DNA of 64,000 nt from Alphaproteobacteria bacterium (GTDB lineage: Bacteria; Pseudomonadota; Alphaproteobacteria; Puniceispirillales; Puniceispirillaceae). The notes beneath the pieces are model-generated. The model did not search any database. It worked only from the letters and a program-made list of their open reading frames with translations, and was not told the DNA's origin. Positions within the stretch are counted from its first letter, which is position 1. Every line of letters starts with the position of its first letter. Shown here one piece after another: positions 36,203 through 45,673 of the stretch. The position numbers and the translations under genes are program-made. The stretch is taken from contig JAKMFL010000051.1 in NCBI GenBank assembly GCA_022425485.1, positions 85,882 to 149,881 of the forward strand. The letters run 5' to 3'.

Positions 36203-37186
36203 ATGCCGCTCACTATCGCCATCCAGATGGATCCCGTATCCTCAATTGATATTAAAGGGGATACAACCTTCGCGCTTGCGCTAAAAGCTCAGGAGCGGGG
36301 TCATTCCCTATGGTATTACACCCCGGACAAGCTAAGCTATAATGAAGGGGCCATAAGTGCGGTTGGACAAACGCTACGCTTATTTGATAATCCAGAACAT
36401 TTTTTTGAAACCGGATCGCTAGAAGAGCGACAGCTATCAGAATTTGATGTGGTGCTGATGCGCCAAGACCCCCCCTTTGATATGGCGTATATCACGGCAA
36501 CCCATCTATTAGAAATGTTGCCCCCAACAACAAAGGTGATTAACAATCCAGCGGAAGTCCGAAATGCGCCTGAAAAACTGTTAGTGACGCTATTTTCTGA
36601 GCTTATGCCACCGACGCTTATCTCGCGGGATGCGGACAAAATCAAAGCCTTTCGTGAACATTATCAAGATATCATCATCAAGCCCCTTTTCGGCAATGGT
36701 GGGGCTGGTGTGTTTCGCTTGCAAGAATCTGATCAGAATTTAAATGCCTTGTTAGAGATGTTTTTTTCAACCAGCCGAGAACCGGTAATGGTGCAAAAAT
36801 ATCTAGAAGAAGTGCGTGCTGGAGATAAGCGCATCATTCTTATTAATGGCGAAGCTAGGGGGGCTATAAACCGCGTGCCCCAAGTAGGTGAGGCGCGATC
36901 TAATTTGCATGTAGGCGGGTCTGCGCAAGCTGTAGACTTAACAAAGCGGGATATTGAAATCTGTAAAATCATTGGGCCAGAACTGAAAAAGCGCGGCCTT
37001 GTTTTTGTTGGTATAGATGTTATCGGCGATTATCTGACTGAAATTAATGTAACATCCCCTACTGGAATTCGGGAAATAGAGGCGTTTACAGGGCAGAGTA
37101 TGGCAGCCGAGTTCTGGAAAATTATTGAAGAATGGAACGCCCAAGCGTCAACACATCATTGGACGAATAGCGTTAACGCACGCTAG
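36203..37186 (+). CDS. gshB: Glutathione synthetase
   Basis: This 327-residue ATP-grasp enzyme joins gamma-glutamylcysteine and glycine. Signatures are the N-terminal IQMDPVSSIDIKGDTTFAL, MRQDPPFDMAYI, VINNPAEVRNAPEKL, the ATP-grasp KPLFGNGGAGVFRL and the C-terminal DVIGDYLTEINVTSPTGIREIE with metal-binding residues. It lies eight bases after the BON gene and converges with the comM-type gene. Confidence 0.97.
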   Translation: MPLTIAIQMDPVSSIDIKGDTTFALALKAQERGHSLWYYTPDKLSYNEGAISAVGQTLRLFDNPEHFFETGSLEERQLSEFDVVLMRQDPPFDMAYITATHLLEMLPPTTKVINNPAEVRNAPEKLLVTLFSELMPPTLISRDADKIKAFREHYQDIIIKPLFGNGGAGVFRLQESDQNLNALLEMFFSTSREPVMVQKYLEEVRAGDKRIILINGEARGAINRVPQVGEARSNLHVGGSAQAVDLTKRDIEICKIIGPELKKRGLVFVGIDVIGDYLTEINVTSPTGIREIEAFTGQSMAAEFWKIIEEWNAQASTHHWTNSVNAR

Positions 37187-37195
37187 CCCTATTTT

Positions 37196-38716
37196 TCAGC
37201 CATTATCTGCGCCAAATAGAAAAAAACGCCTGTAAGATAACGCTTCTAGAACATGATAACGGGTAATGTGCTGGCTGGCGGCAAGATCCGCAATGGTTCG
37301 CGCTACCCTTATTGATTTATGAAAGCCGCGTGCAGATAAGGTCTGTTTTTCAAGCGCTTCGCTATAAAGAGTGCGTATTTCTTCATTGTTTTTTAGCTCT
37401 TCATTTAGCGATTTAGCCTCAAGATGCGCATTTAATATCTCTGGTTGGTCAGCTTGTCTGGCAGCGGCAAATTTGCGAGATGAGAGGATGCGCATACGTA
37501 CATCTGCTGTTGATTCTGAGAGTTGATCTGATAGTAGCTCACTTGGCCGTAATTCCGCGACATCCAGCAAAATATCAAATCTATCAAGGATTGGCCCAGA
37601 TATGCGGGACATATAGTCTTGGGCACAACGCGGCGCACGGCTACAGGCACGGGCTGGATCAGATAGATAACCACAACGGCAAGGGTTCATTGCCGCAACA
37701 AGCTGAAAGCGGGCAGGATAACGAACATGGTGATTAGCTCTGGCAATGACAATATCCCCTGTTTCAAGGGGCTGACGCAAACTATCCAAAGCAGGGCGGC
37801 TAAATTCCGCCAGCTCGTCCAGAAATAAAACACCTCTATGCGCAAGCGATACTTCCCCCGGCCATGCTTTTTGACCGCCACCAACCAACGATGCCATAGA
37901 TGCAGAATGATGGGGGTCGCGGAAAGGACGTCTCTGGATAAGCCCAGATTCAGGTAGCGCGCCAGCTACAGAATGGATCATGGTGGCTTCTAGAGCCTCC
38001 TTTGCGGTAAGGGGCGGCAATAAAGACGGCAGCCGTGCGGCCAGCATTGATTTACCAGCACCGGGCGGACCCACCATCAATAAATTATGCCCGCCTGCAG
38101 CCGCAATTTCCAATGCACGGCGGGCAGTTTCCTGACCTTTTAAATCGGCTAGGTCTGGGCCATCCTCTAGCGGCGATTCTGCATGCGCTACAGGCGCAGC
38201 TAACAATTGATTACCACGCAAATGATTTATTAACTCGGTTAAGTTTTTAGAAGCTAGGATTGTCATATCACCAGCCCATGCAGCCTCTGCCCCATTTTCG
38301 GCTGGACAAATAAAGGCTTTTGCACTTGCCTTAGCATGCAAAGCCGCTGGCAGAATGCCCGTCACCCTGCTTATAGAACCATCCAAAGCAAGCTCGCCAA
38401 GTATAATATGCTCACTTAAACTATCTGAGGGTAGCGCCCCCATTGCCAGTAATAACCCCATCGCAATTGGCAAATCGAAATGCGCCCCTTCTTTTAAGAG
38501 GTCAGCAGGAGACAGGTTCACGGCAATACGTTTGGCAGGCAATGCTAGGCCAAGTGAGGATAAAGCTGCCCGAACGCGTTCTTTAGATTCCGCAACAGCT
38601 TTATCTGCCAGACCGACAATTGCCATAGCAGGCAGGCCATTGGACATATGTACCTGAACAGAAACATCAAGCGTTTCAATACCACGATAGGCAACCGTTG
38701 AGACAAATGACTGCAT
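37196..38716 (-). CDS. comM: YifB/ComM family Mg-chelatase-like AAA+ ATPase
   Basis: This 506-residue protein has an N-terminal Lon-like domain (VSVQVHMSNGLPAMAIVGLADKAVAESKERVRAAL), a central AAA+ module with Walker A GPPGAGKSMLA and Walker B VLFLDELAEF, and a C-terminal magnesium-chelatase lid with zinc-type cysteines (CRCGYLSDPARACSRAPRC). ComM acts as a branch-migration helicase promoting integration of transformed DNA. Full length, so a working protein is likely, but other competence genes are not in the window. Confidence 0.93.
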   Translation of the reverse strand: MQSFVSTVAYRGIETLDVSVQVHMSNGLPAMAIVGLADKAVAESKERVRAALSSLGLALPAKRIAVNLSPADLLKEGAHFDLPIAMGLLLAMGALPSDSLSEHIILGELALDGSISRVTGILPAALHAKASAKAFICPAENGAEAAWAGDMTILASKNLTELINHLRGNQLLAAPVAHAESPLEDGPDLADLKGQETARRALEIAAAGGHNLLMVGPPGAGKSMLAARLPSLLPPLTAKEALEATMIHSVAGALPESGLIQRRPFRDPHHSASMASLVGGGQKAWPGEVSLAHRGVLFLDELAEFSRPALDSLRQPLETGDIVIARANHHVRYPARFQLVAAMNPCRCGYLSDPARACSRAPRCAQDYMSRISGPILDRFDILLDVAELRPSELLSDQLSESTADVRMRILSSRKFAAARQADQPEILNAHLEAKSLNEELKNNEEIRTLYSEALEKQTLSARGFHKSIRVARTIADLAASQHITRYHVLEALSYRRFFLFGADNG

Positions 38717-38795
38717 TAAATACAGCTATCACGGGTAACTATTCTACCCTAACTGTTTTTAAGACTTAGCAAAAATAAAGAGGCCTTCCCTTTAT

Positions 38796-39170
38796 TTACT
38801 GGGTACTGGGCATCATCCGGCCAAGAGGTTGGCCGCCCATAATATGAACATGAAGATGCGGGACATCTTGATGACCATTTGTTCCGGTATTGGCGATCAG
38901 GCGATAACCATCTTCTGTAACCCCTACCATTTTGGCAACGCGGCCAAGTGCGGCGATATAGGCCGCCTGTGCCTCAGCCGGCGCATTTTCGCTGAAATCT
39001 GTCATATTTACATATGCGCCCTTGGGGATTACCAACACATGCACAGGCGCTTGTGGCTGAATGTCATGAAAACTTAGCGTGTGGTCACACTCATCTACCT
39101 TATTGCAGGGGATTTCGCCACGCAGAATTTTGGCAAAAATATTCTCATCATCATAAATCGGCTGTGACAT
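38796..39170 (-). CDS. HIT family (HINT-type) hydrolase
   Basis: This is a 124-residue protein from the ATG at 39170, chosen because GGAG lies about ten bases upstream and because MSQPIYDDENIFAKILRGEIPC is the usual HINT beginning; the longer frame adds 12 poorly placed residues. The HIT motif HLHVHIM near the C-terminus (VPHLHVHIMGGQPLG) supplies the nucleophilic His. It probably hydrolyses purine nucleoside phosphoramidates. It trails the his cluster after hisE (61-bp gap), a common alphaproteobacterial order. Confidence 0.94.
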   Translation of the reverse strand: MSQPIYDDENIFAKILRGEIPCNKVDECDHTLSFHDIQPQAPVHVLVIPKGAYVNMTDFSENAPAEAQAAYIAALGRVAKMVGVTEDGYRLIANTGTNGHQDVPHLHVHIMGGQPLGRMMPSTQ

Positions 39171-39231
39171 GGCTTTTATTCTCCTTACCTGTAATTCTGA
39201 CAACACGCGCTTGACGTGAGGGACGTTAGAT

Positions 39232-39564
39232 TTATTTTCGTGCCGCCTTTTCTGCTAAACCTGAACGGTGTTGGCGCGCCGCAAGCTCTTGCCAAACCTC
39301 GGCAGGCTTTAGCCCAGCTGCCACCCACACCACCATTAGATGATAGAGTAGATCAGCAGATTCGCGAACAAGCGCTTCTTTATCATTCTTCAACGCTTCA
39401 ATAACAACTTCGGTGGTTTCTTCTGCTAGCTTACGTGCAGGTTTTTCCGGTGCTTCAGCAAGCAGTGCAGCGCTATAACTTTCATCTAACGGTGCATCTT
39501 TACGTGCTTCTATCACCGCATAAAGTTGTTCCAAAACGTCAATAGAAGGGTGCTCAGACGACAT
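39232..39564 (-). CDS. hisE: Phosphoribosyl-ATP pyrophosphatase
   Basis: This 110-residue MazG-like helical enzyme catalyses the second step of histidine synthesis. The metal-binding helices show KPARKLAEETTEVVIEALKND and LVRESADLLYHLMVVW, both typical of HisE. It is a stand-alone HisE, not a HisIE fusion. It follows hisF after 21 bp. hisI, hisG and hisD are not in the window. Confidence 0.96.
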   Translation of the reverse strand: MSSEHPSIDVLEQLYAVIEARKDAPLDESYSAALLAEAPEKPARKLAEETTEVVIEALKNDKEALVRESADLLYHLMVVWVAAGLKPAEVWQELAARQHRSGLAEKAARK

Positions 39565-39585
39565 AATTTAGATGCTTTCTTTTGA

Positions 39586-40350
39586 TTATGTTAAGCGGCG
39601 TACAGGCACATTTGCAACCTGCATAGCTGATTTTGCCTCATCAATTGTAAATTGTCCAAAGTGAAAAACCGATGCTGCCAAGACCGCGCTTGCATGGCCC
39701 TCTGTAATGGCTTCAGCAAAATGTTCCGGCTTGCCAGCCCCGCCAGACGCAATGACAGGAACGCTAACAGCATCACTTACTGCACGTGTCAATGGGATAT
39801 CAAAACCGGCTTTTGTGCCATCGCCGCGCATGGAGGTTAGTAAAATTTCACCAGCACCTTTTTCAGCTGCCGAGACAGCCCAATCTATCGCATTAATGCC
39901 GGTTGGGGTACGTCCACCATGGGTTGTTACCTCAAACCAGCCTTCATCATGCAGATGGGCATCTATCGCCACAACTACACATTGGCTGCCAAATTTATCC
40001 GCTGCACGCGAGATTAAATCAGGGTCTTTAACCGCAGAGGAATTTACAGAAACCTTATCAGCGCCACATAAAAGTAACTTTCGGAAATCACCAACATCCC
40101 GAACACCGCCCCCTACCGTTAGGGGCATGAAGCACGCATCCGCTGTTCTGGAAATAACTTCATAAATTGTATCACGCCCTTCATGGGTCGCCGTGATATC
40201 TAGGAAACACAGCTCATCTGCGCCTGCCGCGTCATAAATACGCGCCTGCTCTACTGGATCGCCAGCATCTATCAAATTAACGAAATTCACACCCTTAACC
40301 ACACGGCCAGCATGTACATCAAGACAGGGAATTACACGCGCACTTAGCAT
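39586..40350 (-). CDS. hisF: Imidazole glycerol phosphate synthase, cyclase subunit HisF
   Basis: This 254-residue (beta/alpha)8 barrel makes imidazole glycerol phosphate and AICAR, using ammonia from HisH. N-terminal [20 protein letters not shown] has catalytic Asp11; CVVVAIDAH has the second catalytic Asp. The phosphate-binding loops VGGGVRD and [12 protein letters not shown] are intact. It follows hisA with a five-base gap. Confidence 0.98.
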   Translation of the reverse strand: MLSARVIPCLDVHAGRVVKGVNFVNLIDAGDPVEQARIYDAAGADELCFLDITATHEGRDTIYEVISRTADACFMPLTVGGGVRDVGDFRKLLLCGADKVSVNSSAVKDPDLISRAADKFGSQCVVVAIDAHLHDEGWFEVTTHGGRTPTGINAIDWAVSAAEKGAGEILLTSMRGDGTKAGFDIPLTRAVSDAVSVPVIASGGAGKPEHFAEAITEGHASAVLAASVFHFGQFTIDEAKSAMQVANVPVRRLT

Positions 40351-40355
40351 TTCGC

Positions 40356-41087
40356 CTAGACCTTTCCGCTACGCGCTAACGCCAGCGCTTCTGCTAAATC
40401 CAAGCGCCCATCATATAATGCCCGCCCCGCAATAACCCCCTCAATACCGCTTGCAGATTTCTCCAAGCAAGCCTTGATATCTTCAATTCCTTTCACGCCG
40501 CCAGAAGCGATAATAGGTATCGATACGGCATCCGCTAATGTAGCCGTAGCCTCCGCATTTACGCCTGTTAGCGCCCCATCGCGTGAAATATCGGTGAAAA
40601 TGACCGCAGACACACCGCAATCCTCAAATCGGCGGACTAAATCGACAGCTTCGATATCACTATCTTCCAACCAGCCTTCGGCAGCAATACGTCCATTACG
40701 GGCATCCGCCCCTACCGCGATATGACCGGGAAAGGCTTTTGCAGCTTTGATAACCAGCTTTGGGTTTTTCAGTGCAATGGTTCCTAAAATCACTCTGCTG
40801 ATACCAGCTATTAGCCAGTTTTCAATATCTTCCATTGTGCGTATCCCGCCGCCTAGCTGTATCCTAGCGCCGGTTTGGCAAATTTCTGTCACCGCTTGGC
40901 GATTGCCCGTTTGCCCTTTTAAAGCACCATCCAAATCAACGACATGAATCCATTCACATCCCGCGTCGATAAATTTTTCAGCCTGTGCCCTTGGGTCTGG
41001 GGCATAAACGGTCATGCGTTTAAAATCACCATGCAACAAGCGAACGCCTTGGCCATCTTTTAAATCAATTGCGGGATAAATATGCAT
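40356..41087 (-). CDS. hisA: HisA, ProFAR isomerase
   Basis: This 243-residue (beta/alpha)8 barrel isomerises ProFAR to PRFAR. It shows [20 protein letters not shown] with the catalytic Asp8, [13 protein letters not shown], and [14 protein letters not shown] with the second catalytic Asp. It is homologous to HisF but carries HisA-specific residues. It lies between the GNAT gene and hisF. Confidence 0.97.
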   Translation of the reverse strand: MHIYPAIDLKDGQGVRLLHGDFKRMTVYAPDPRAQAEKFIDAGCEWIHVVDLDGALKGQTGNRQAVTEICQTGARIQLGGGIRTMEDIENWLIAGISRVILGTIALKNPKLVIKAAKAFPGHIAVGADARNGRIAAEGWLEDSDIEAVDLVRRFEDCGVSAVIFTDISRDGALTGVNAEATATLADAVSIPIIASGGVKGIEDIKACLEKSASGIEGVIAGRALYDGRLDLAEALALARSGKV

Positions 41088-41151
41088 GATACGTCTTCAC
41101 TTCTTATGATCTTAAATTGAGTTAATTTCTTATAATTTTTTGCTTATGGCC

Positions 41152-41697
41152 TCAGATTTTAGGCCCGTTCAGCAATTTGGTGAAATACAGGCCGGGAACA
41201 AAATCATCGCCTACACGCGCATAATAGGGGTTAGTGCCAAAATGCTGATAGCCGCGCGCCTCGAAAGCCTTGATCGCTCGGTCTTGAGTTGCCCGAACAT
41301 CTAGATTTAAAATCTGATACCCTTCAGAACGGGCAAATTCTTCTGTCTCGGCCACCAACGCCCCTGCCAGCCCATGACCCCGCGCCCAAGGCGCCAAAAA
41401 GAAAGTGCGCAATTGGCACGTCGTAGCCTGAGCCTCATTATTACGCGGTGGGCGCACTATCTGGCAAGAACCTGCGATGACATGGTCAAGTTTACCCAAA
41501 AATAGATGATAATCTGGCACCAGCAAAATACCGCGCCAATAATCTTCTAAAACCGAGCGAGGGGGCGGTGCCAACCAGCCAAAACCACCGCCAGCCTCAA
41601 TAGCTTCTTCGGTAGCATCACACAGCTCTGAGATATCGTTTGCACTTAACTCTGTTGCCATCTCAATGGTTACCAGAGGTGTTCTTTGTGTGTTCAT
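41152..41697 (-). CDS. GNAT family N-acetyltransferase inside the his cluster
   Basis: This 181-residue GNAT protein is counted from the ATG at 41697, chosen because GAGG lies five bases upstream and the longer frame would overlap hisH by over 120 bases. Motif A is LRTFFLAPWARGHGLAGALVAETEEFARSEGY (about 107-138), followed by LDVRATQDRAIKAFEARGY. The N-terminal half contains a conserved-looking GFGWLAPPPRSVLEDYWRG stretch. The substrate is unknown. It lies between hisH (25-bp gap) and hisA (64-bp gap), so it is likely transcribed with them, but a link to histidine synthesis is only suggested by position. Confidence 0.85.
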   Translation of the reverse strand: MNTQRTPLVTIEMATELSANDISELCDATEEAIEAGGGFGWLAPPPRSVLEDYWRGILLVPDYHLFLGKLDHVIAGSCQIVRPPRNNEAQATTCQLRTFFLAPWARGHGLAGALVAETEEFARSEGYQILNLDVRATQDRAIKAFEARGYQHFGTNPYYARVGDDFVPGLYFTKLLNGPKI

Positions 41698-41722
41698 TAC
41701 ATCCTCGTTAACGCAGGCGCAA

Positions 41723-42382
41723 TTATGGCCGCCAAGATAAAAAAGCATCCAGCATGGCTTGGCCGGCATGCTGGCTTTTTTCTGGGTGAAACTGTGTACC
41801 AACAATATTATCCCGGCCAATAAGGGCCGGCACCGGCAAGCCATAATCAGTTACCGCCAAGATATGTTCTGTATCAATTTCATCAAACACATAGCTATGC
41901 ACAAAATACATCTGTACCGCCGCAGGCAATGCTGCCGCAACAGGATGCCCAGATGTCTTTATTTGCAAATCATTCCAGCCCATATGCGGAATTTTTAGCC
42001 CCCCCATATCGCCCCCATCCAGACAATCTGCGAAATGCCGCACCTTGCCAGAAATCCAGCCAAGACCCGGGGTGATATTTCCGCCTTCATGACCCTCATT
42101 TGCCAATAGTTGCATACCAACACAGATACCTAAAAACGGTTTTCCTTTTTCCAATACAGCCTCGCCTAAGGCCTCAACCATACCGTCAATCGCTAAAAGC
42201 CCTGCCCAGCAATCTGCGAAATGACCAACACCTGGCACGATAATATAGTCACATGCCTGCAAGCTGTGCGTATCTGATAAGGTTTCTACCTGCATATCGG
42301 TTTTTTTTGACGCTGCATGCGCAACCGAATGGTGAACCGAGTGCAGATTCCCTGACCCGTAATCAATAATGCCAATTTTCAT
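41723..42382 (-). CDS. hisH: Imidazole glycerol phosphate synthase, amidotransferase subunit HisH
   Basis: This 219-residue class I glutamine amidotransferase supplies ammonia to HisF. The nucleophile is in PFLGICVGMQLLANEG, and the catalytic His/Glu pair is in GTQFHPEKSQHAG. The N-terminus IGIIDYGSGNLHSV is canonical. It is part of the hisB-hisH-(GNAT)-hisA-hisF-hisE order. Confidence 0.97.
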   Translation of the reverse strand: MKIGIIDYGSGNLHSVHHSVAHAASKKTDMQVETLSDTHSLQACDYIIVPGVGHFADCWAGLLAIDGMVEALGEAVLEKGKPFLGICVGMQLLANEGHEGGNITPGLGWISGKVRHFADCLDGGDMGGLKIPHMGWNDLQIKTSGHPVAAALPAAVQMYFVHSYVFDEIDTEHILAVTDYGLPVPALIGRDNIVGTQFHPEKSQHAGQAMLDAFLSWRP

Positions 42383-42408
42383 AAATCTTGTCTCGTAAAG
42401 CCAATCTC

Positions 42409-43011
42409 TTAAAGAGAGCCACCGAGCACCCCTTTGGTTGAAGGGATACGTCCACCACTTCTTGGATCTATCTCACATGCGCACCGCAGCGAACGCGCCA
42501 ATGCTTTGTAGCAGCTTTCAACAATATGATGCGTATTTACCCCATATTCGTTGCTGACATGCAAGGTGATGCCAGAACCCATGGCGAATGCCTGAAACCA
42601 CTCACGGAACAATTCTGTTTCCATCACCCCTAATGTTTCTGAAGGCAGGTCAACATGCCAAACCAGAAAGGGACGTCCAGAAACATCCAAAGCCACCCGG
42701 CTTAGACATTCATCCATAGGCAACAAGCAAGACGCATAGCGGTTAATGCCTGCGCGATCCCCGAGCGCTTTATTTAGCGCATCGCCGATTGCCCAGCCTG
42801 TATCTTCAGTGGTGTGATGCGCATCAATATGCAAATCGCCTTCCGCCTTTAGCGTAATATCCATCAAGCTGTGGCGCGCCAATTGTTCTAGCATATGGTC
42901 AAGAAAACCAATACCCGTTTGGATATCTGCCTTACCAGTACCATCGATAGTTAGATTAACAGAAATTACTGTCTCATTTGTTTTGCGTGTTATTTGTGCG
43001 GTTCTACTCAT
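42409..43011 (-). CDS. hisB: Imidazoleglycerol-phosphate dehydratase
   Basis: This 200-residue manganese enzyme performs the dehydration step of histidine synthesis. The metal-binding signatures [34 protein letters not shown] and the C-terminal [17 protein letters not shown] are intact. It is a monofunctional HisB as in most bacteria outside enterobacteria. It is the first visible gene of the his cluster; the 150 bp upstream holds nothing I recognise beyond a likely promoter. Confidence 0.98.
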   Translation of the reverse strand: MSRTAQITRKTNETVISVNLTIDGTGKADIQTGIGFLDHMLEQLARHSLMDITLKAEGDLHIDAHHTTEDTGWAIGDALNKALGDRAGINRYASCLLPMDECLSRVALDVSGRPFLVWHVDLPSETLGVMETELFREWFQAFAMGSGITLHVSNEYGVNTHHIVESCYKALARSLRCACEIDPRSGGRIPSTKGVLGGSL

Positions 43012-43162
43012 TCAGCCCTCTTTCGGGTTTTGCCAAAAGTTTTGGTACGATCTGAGGCCAAGACATAGCAGTTTTTTTGCAATAAAACTAGCTTATGTCT
43101 GCGGGCAAGCAAATTCACGGTGATAGCCGGCTAGCTAAACCGCTATGGGGCTAGGCTCATTC

Positions 43163-43570
43163 TTAGCGCGCGCTTTTGGGCGGCTCCTCATCGAAATTAA
43201 TACCCCTTTCTTGTTTTAAATAGCCCTGCAGGTCTTCAAAAATCTGCCGACATTGCTGTGCGGTAAGGCGATCAATATTTTGGGCAAGCAGATTTGCTAA
43301 AAAAGTTGCCTCTGGAGGCAAGCTAGCTGTTTTAACTGTTGGGGCTGGGTGCGACATTTGCGCTAGATACTTTAGCAGTTCCGCCTCATCCCAAATCAAT
43401 TCAAGCCAAACACAAATTTGGTCAACAAGAGCAGGGGATGGGCGGCCGCGTTTGCCATGTTCAAGTGCAGAGATATAGGCTGATGACACGCCTAGAAAAT
43501 CACCTTGATCTTGCAGTGTCAGCCCTCCTTTAGCGCGCAAGCTGCGCATTTTTAAACCAAACGGCGTCAT
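43163..43570 (-). CDS. XRE-family helix-turn-helix protein
   Basis: This 135-residue protein has an N-terminal HTH of the XRE/Cro type (about 8-60: MRSLRAKGGLTLQDQGDFLGVSSAYISALEHGKRG), followed by a helical C-terminal region. A gene of this type after smr is common in alphaproteobacteria. Its start overlaps the smr stop by four bases, so the two are translationally coupled. Targets are unknown. Confidence 0.85.
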   Translation of the reverse strand: MTPFGLKMRSLRAKGGLTLQDQGDFLGVSSAYISALEHGKRGRPSPALVDQICVWLELIWDEAELLKYLAQMSHPAPTVKTASLPPEATFLANLLAQNIDRLTAQQCRQIFEDLQGYLKQERGINFDEEPPKSAR

Positions 43571-44184
43571 AATCGCTCCCGCGCCCGCTTCAGGCGAACA
43601 TAAAGGGCACCAGCGCCGCCATCTTGCGGACGCGACGCACCAAAGGCAATTATCGCCTCGCTCAAAGGCGGCTCAGACAGCCATTGTGGCACCTTTTCCC
43701 GCAAAACGCCGCGTCCAGCCTTACCTTTGCCAGTAATGACAAGGATGGTTCGCAAGCCTTCTTGTGTTGATTTTTGAATAAAGTGCTGCAGGCGCTGATG
43801 CGCCGCAAGCTGGCTTAAACCATGCAAGTCAATTCGCGCTTCCAACACCATTTTACCTTGCTGTAATTTTTTCGCAGAACTGCGGTCAATGCCAGCATAA
43901 ACAGGCTGTGATAAATTAGCTGGGCCCGTGACGAGCCCCGAATTATCTGAATCAATTTTAGCGGCAGTGTTATTGCGCAAATTTATAGATTTTTTTGCAT
44001 TTGCAGCTATTTTTTTAGCCAAAGGTCGCTTTTTTTGGCCCTTAGCTGGTAATGCAACAGGAGATATTCGTGAGGACGCTTGGCGCTTGACAGTATTTGC
44101 CACTTCATCCCAAAGGGCATCTCCCTCATCTTTTTTTGCAGAGGATGGCCTTAATTTTTGGGTTTTATTTTTTTTTGAGGCCAT
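43567..44184 (-). CDS. Smr-domain protein
   Basis: This 205-residue protein has a basic, low-complexity N-terminal half (KKNKTQKLRPSSAKK..., lysine-rich to about residue 85) and a C-terminal Smr domain with LEARIDLHGLSQLAAHQRL, LVITGKGKAGRGVLR and the C-terminal GGAGALYVRL. Smr domains are nuclease-like; in alphaproteobacteria this gene normally lies near timA. The usual mltA between timA and smr is missing here. Confidence 0.9.
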   Translation of the reverse strand: MASKKNKTQKLRPSSAKKDEGDALWDEVANTVKRQASSRISPVALPAKGQKKRPLAKKIAANAKKSINLRNNTAAKIDSDNSGLVTGPANLSQPVYAGIDRSSAKKLQQGKMVLEARIDLHGLSQLAAHQRLQHFIQKSTQEGLRTILVITGKGKAGRGVLREKVPQWLSEPPLSEAIIAFGASRPQDGGAGALYVRLKRARERL

Positions 44185-44237
44185 TTACTGCACTCAATCT
44201 TCGAAGAGTAAAATTGAAGCCTTATGATGAGGCGGGT

Positions 44238-44888
44238 TTAATTATCATCCTCAATTCGGGTTTCAACCAGTTTCCAATTTGGATCAGCCAGTTGGGTGTC
44301 GCGCTCAAAGACCCAGACATCGGTTATTTTTACCTTTGTTTCTGACTCATCTTCTAACACCACAGCGTTTTTATCCGTAACGAGGCGGGTCTGCAGGCTC
44401 ACAAACTGAACCGTAACAGAAGCAACATTATCAACAACCTCGCCCTCGATAAGCTGAACATCTTCAATTTCATCAATTGTAATCTCTAGCCTATCGCCGC
44501 GTTTATTGCGATCATGCACACTTTGGGCAAATTCTTGATAAAGCTCAAACGCCAGAAGGCGGCGCAAGGTTGCCAGATCACAATCGGCAAAAGCGTTTAA
44601 TACCATCGAAAAGGCTGAGGCGGCACCGTTCATAAATTCATCATCACGAAAGCTTGGATCTGCTTGTCGCACAAATGTCAGGCCTTTGCCATTTATCGCT
44701 TGTTTATCGCCATGCAAAGAGATCACCTTCTCCTCTTCGCTATCTGTATCATTGGCAGGCTCATTATTAAAACGGGACAGCTCTTCACGCTTTTGTTCAA
44801 ACCCATCGCGGCTTCCTAAGATGGAGCGCAAGCGAAAGATAAGAAACAGAGCAATAGCAGCGAATATCAGAATATCGATAAGGGGCAT
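44238..44888 (-). CDS. TimA/Tim44-domain membrane-associated protein
   Basis: This 216-residue protein has one N-terminal membrane helix (about 4-20) with LFLIFRLRSILGSRDGFEQKREE, an acidic linker and a C-terminal Tim44-like domain (about 85-205: FMNGAASAFSMVLNAFADCDLATLRRLL...). It is the alphaproteobacterial homologue of the mitochondrial import-motor component Tim44. The gene is divergent from fxsA with secB next, a conserved block linking it to protein export. Confidence 0.9.
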   Translation of the reverse strand: MPLIDILIFAAIALFLIFRLRSILGSRDGFEQKREELSRFNNEPANDTDSEEEKVISLHGDKQAINGKGLTFVRQADPSFRDDEFMNGAASAFSMVLNAFADCDLATLRRLLAFELYQEFAQSVHDRNKRGDRLEITIDEIEDVQLIEGEVVDNVASVTVQFVSLQTRLVTDKNAVVLEDESETKVKITDVWVFERDTQLADPNWKLVETRIEDDN

Positions 44889-45052
44889 AATCAGGCGTCT
44901 ATAAAAAGGGTTTCAGGACAGAGGTTAAACTTAACAGCAAAACTCTTAAGAGAATTATGCCACAAAAGCATCAAGATTTGCATCTAAAAGAATGCTTTCC
45001 TATATGATAACATATGGGTTGCCCATTTTCAGATACAAGCTGGAGGCAAAAA

Positions 45053-45568
45053 ATGCTGTTCTATATCCTTATTTTATTCGGCCTATATGGCTGGGTTGAA
45101 TTCGAAGCGTTGATTTTTATTGGCAGTGAGATTGGCGGTTTAGCAAGTTTTCTAGGGATTTTTGTCACGGCGTTCATTGGCATGGGGCTGCTTCGCTCAC
45201 AAGGTCGGGCTGTGTTAGCAAAATGGCAGGCAAATCTCACAAGGGGGGAAGTGGAAACAGCCTCACTCGCCAGCGGATTATCTTTACTGGTTGGTGCGTT
45301 GCTGATGTTGTTACCGGGCTATGTTACCGATGCAATGGGCATTTTATGCTTTATTCCTGGTCTGCGTTTTTTAATTGGCCGTGCCCTGCTAACCAGATTT
45401 CAGCTGGTAAACGCGCAAAACATATTTGGAAATCGCTTCACCTCTGGTTTTAATACCGCTTCTGATAGATATGATAACACCGCTTATTCGAATGATAGGC
45501 AAACTTCCAGCCGGCCAAAAAACCTAGATAGAGATATTATCGAAGGGGATTTTGAGAAAAAAGATTAA
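45053..45568 (+). CDS. fxsA: FxsA family membrane protein
   Basis: This 171-residue protein is counted from the ATG at 45053, chosen because GGAGG lies six bases upstream; the longer frame adds 13 hydrophilic residues before the first membrane helix. Three or four membrane helices (about 3-24, 27-48, 72-100, 103-120) and the LLMLLPGYVTDAMGILCFIPGLRFLIG signature identify FxsA, a cytoplasmic-membrane protein named for suppression of F-plasmid exclusion of phage T7. The native role is unknown. Confidence 0.9.
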   Translation: MLFYILILFGLYGWVEFEALIFIGSEIGGLASFLGIFVTAFIGMGLLRSQGRAVLAKWQANLTRGEVETASLASGLSLLVGALLMLLPGYVTDAMGILCFIPGLRFLIGRALLTRFQLVNAQNIFGNRFTSGFNTASDRYDNTAYSNDRQTSSRPKNLDRDIIEGDFEKKD

Positions 45569-45673
45569 CAAAGAGTAACACAATGCATCTCATAAGTTGC
45601 CTTTTCTTGCTGGCAATCCTTAAGACTGATAACAATAGCATCAAGTTTACATAAATTAAGTGGATATAATATA

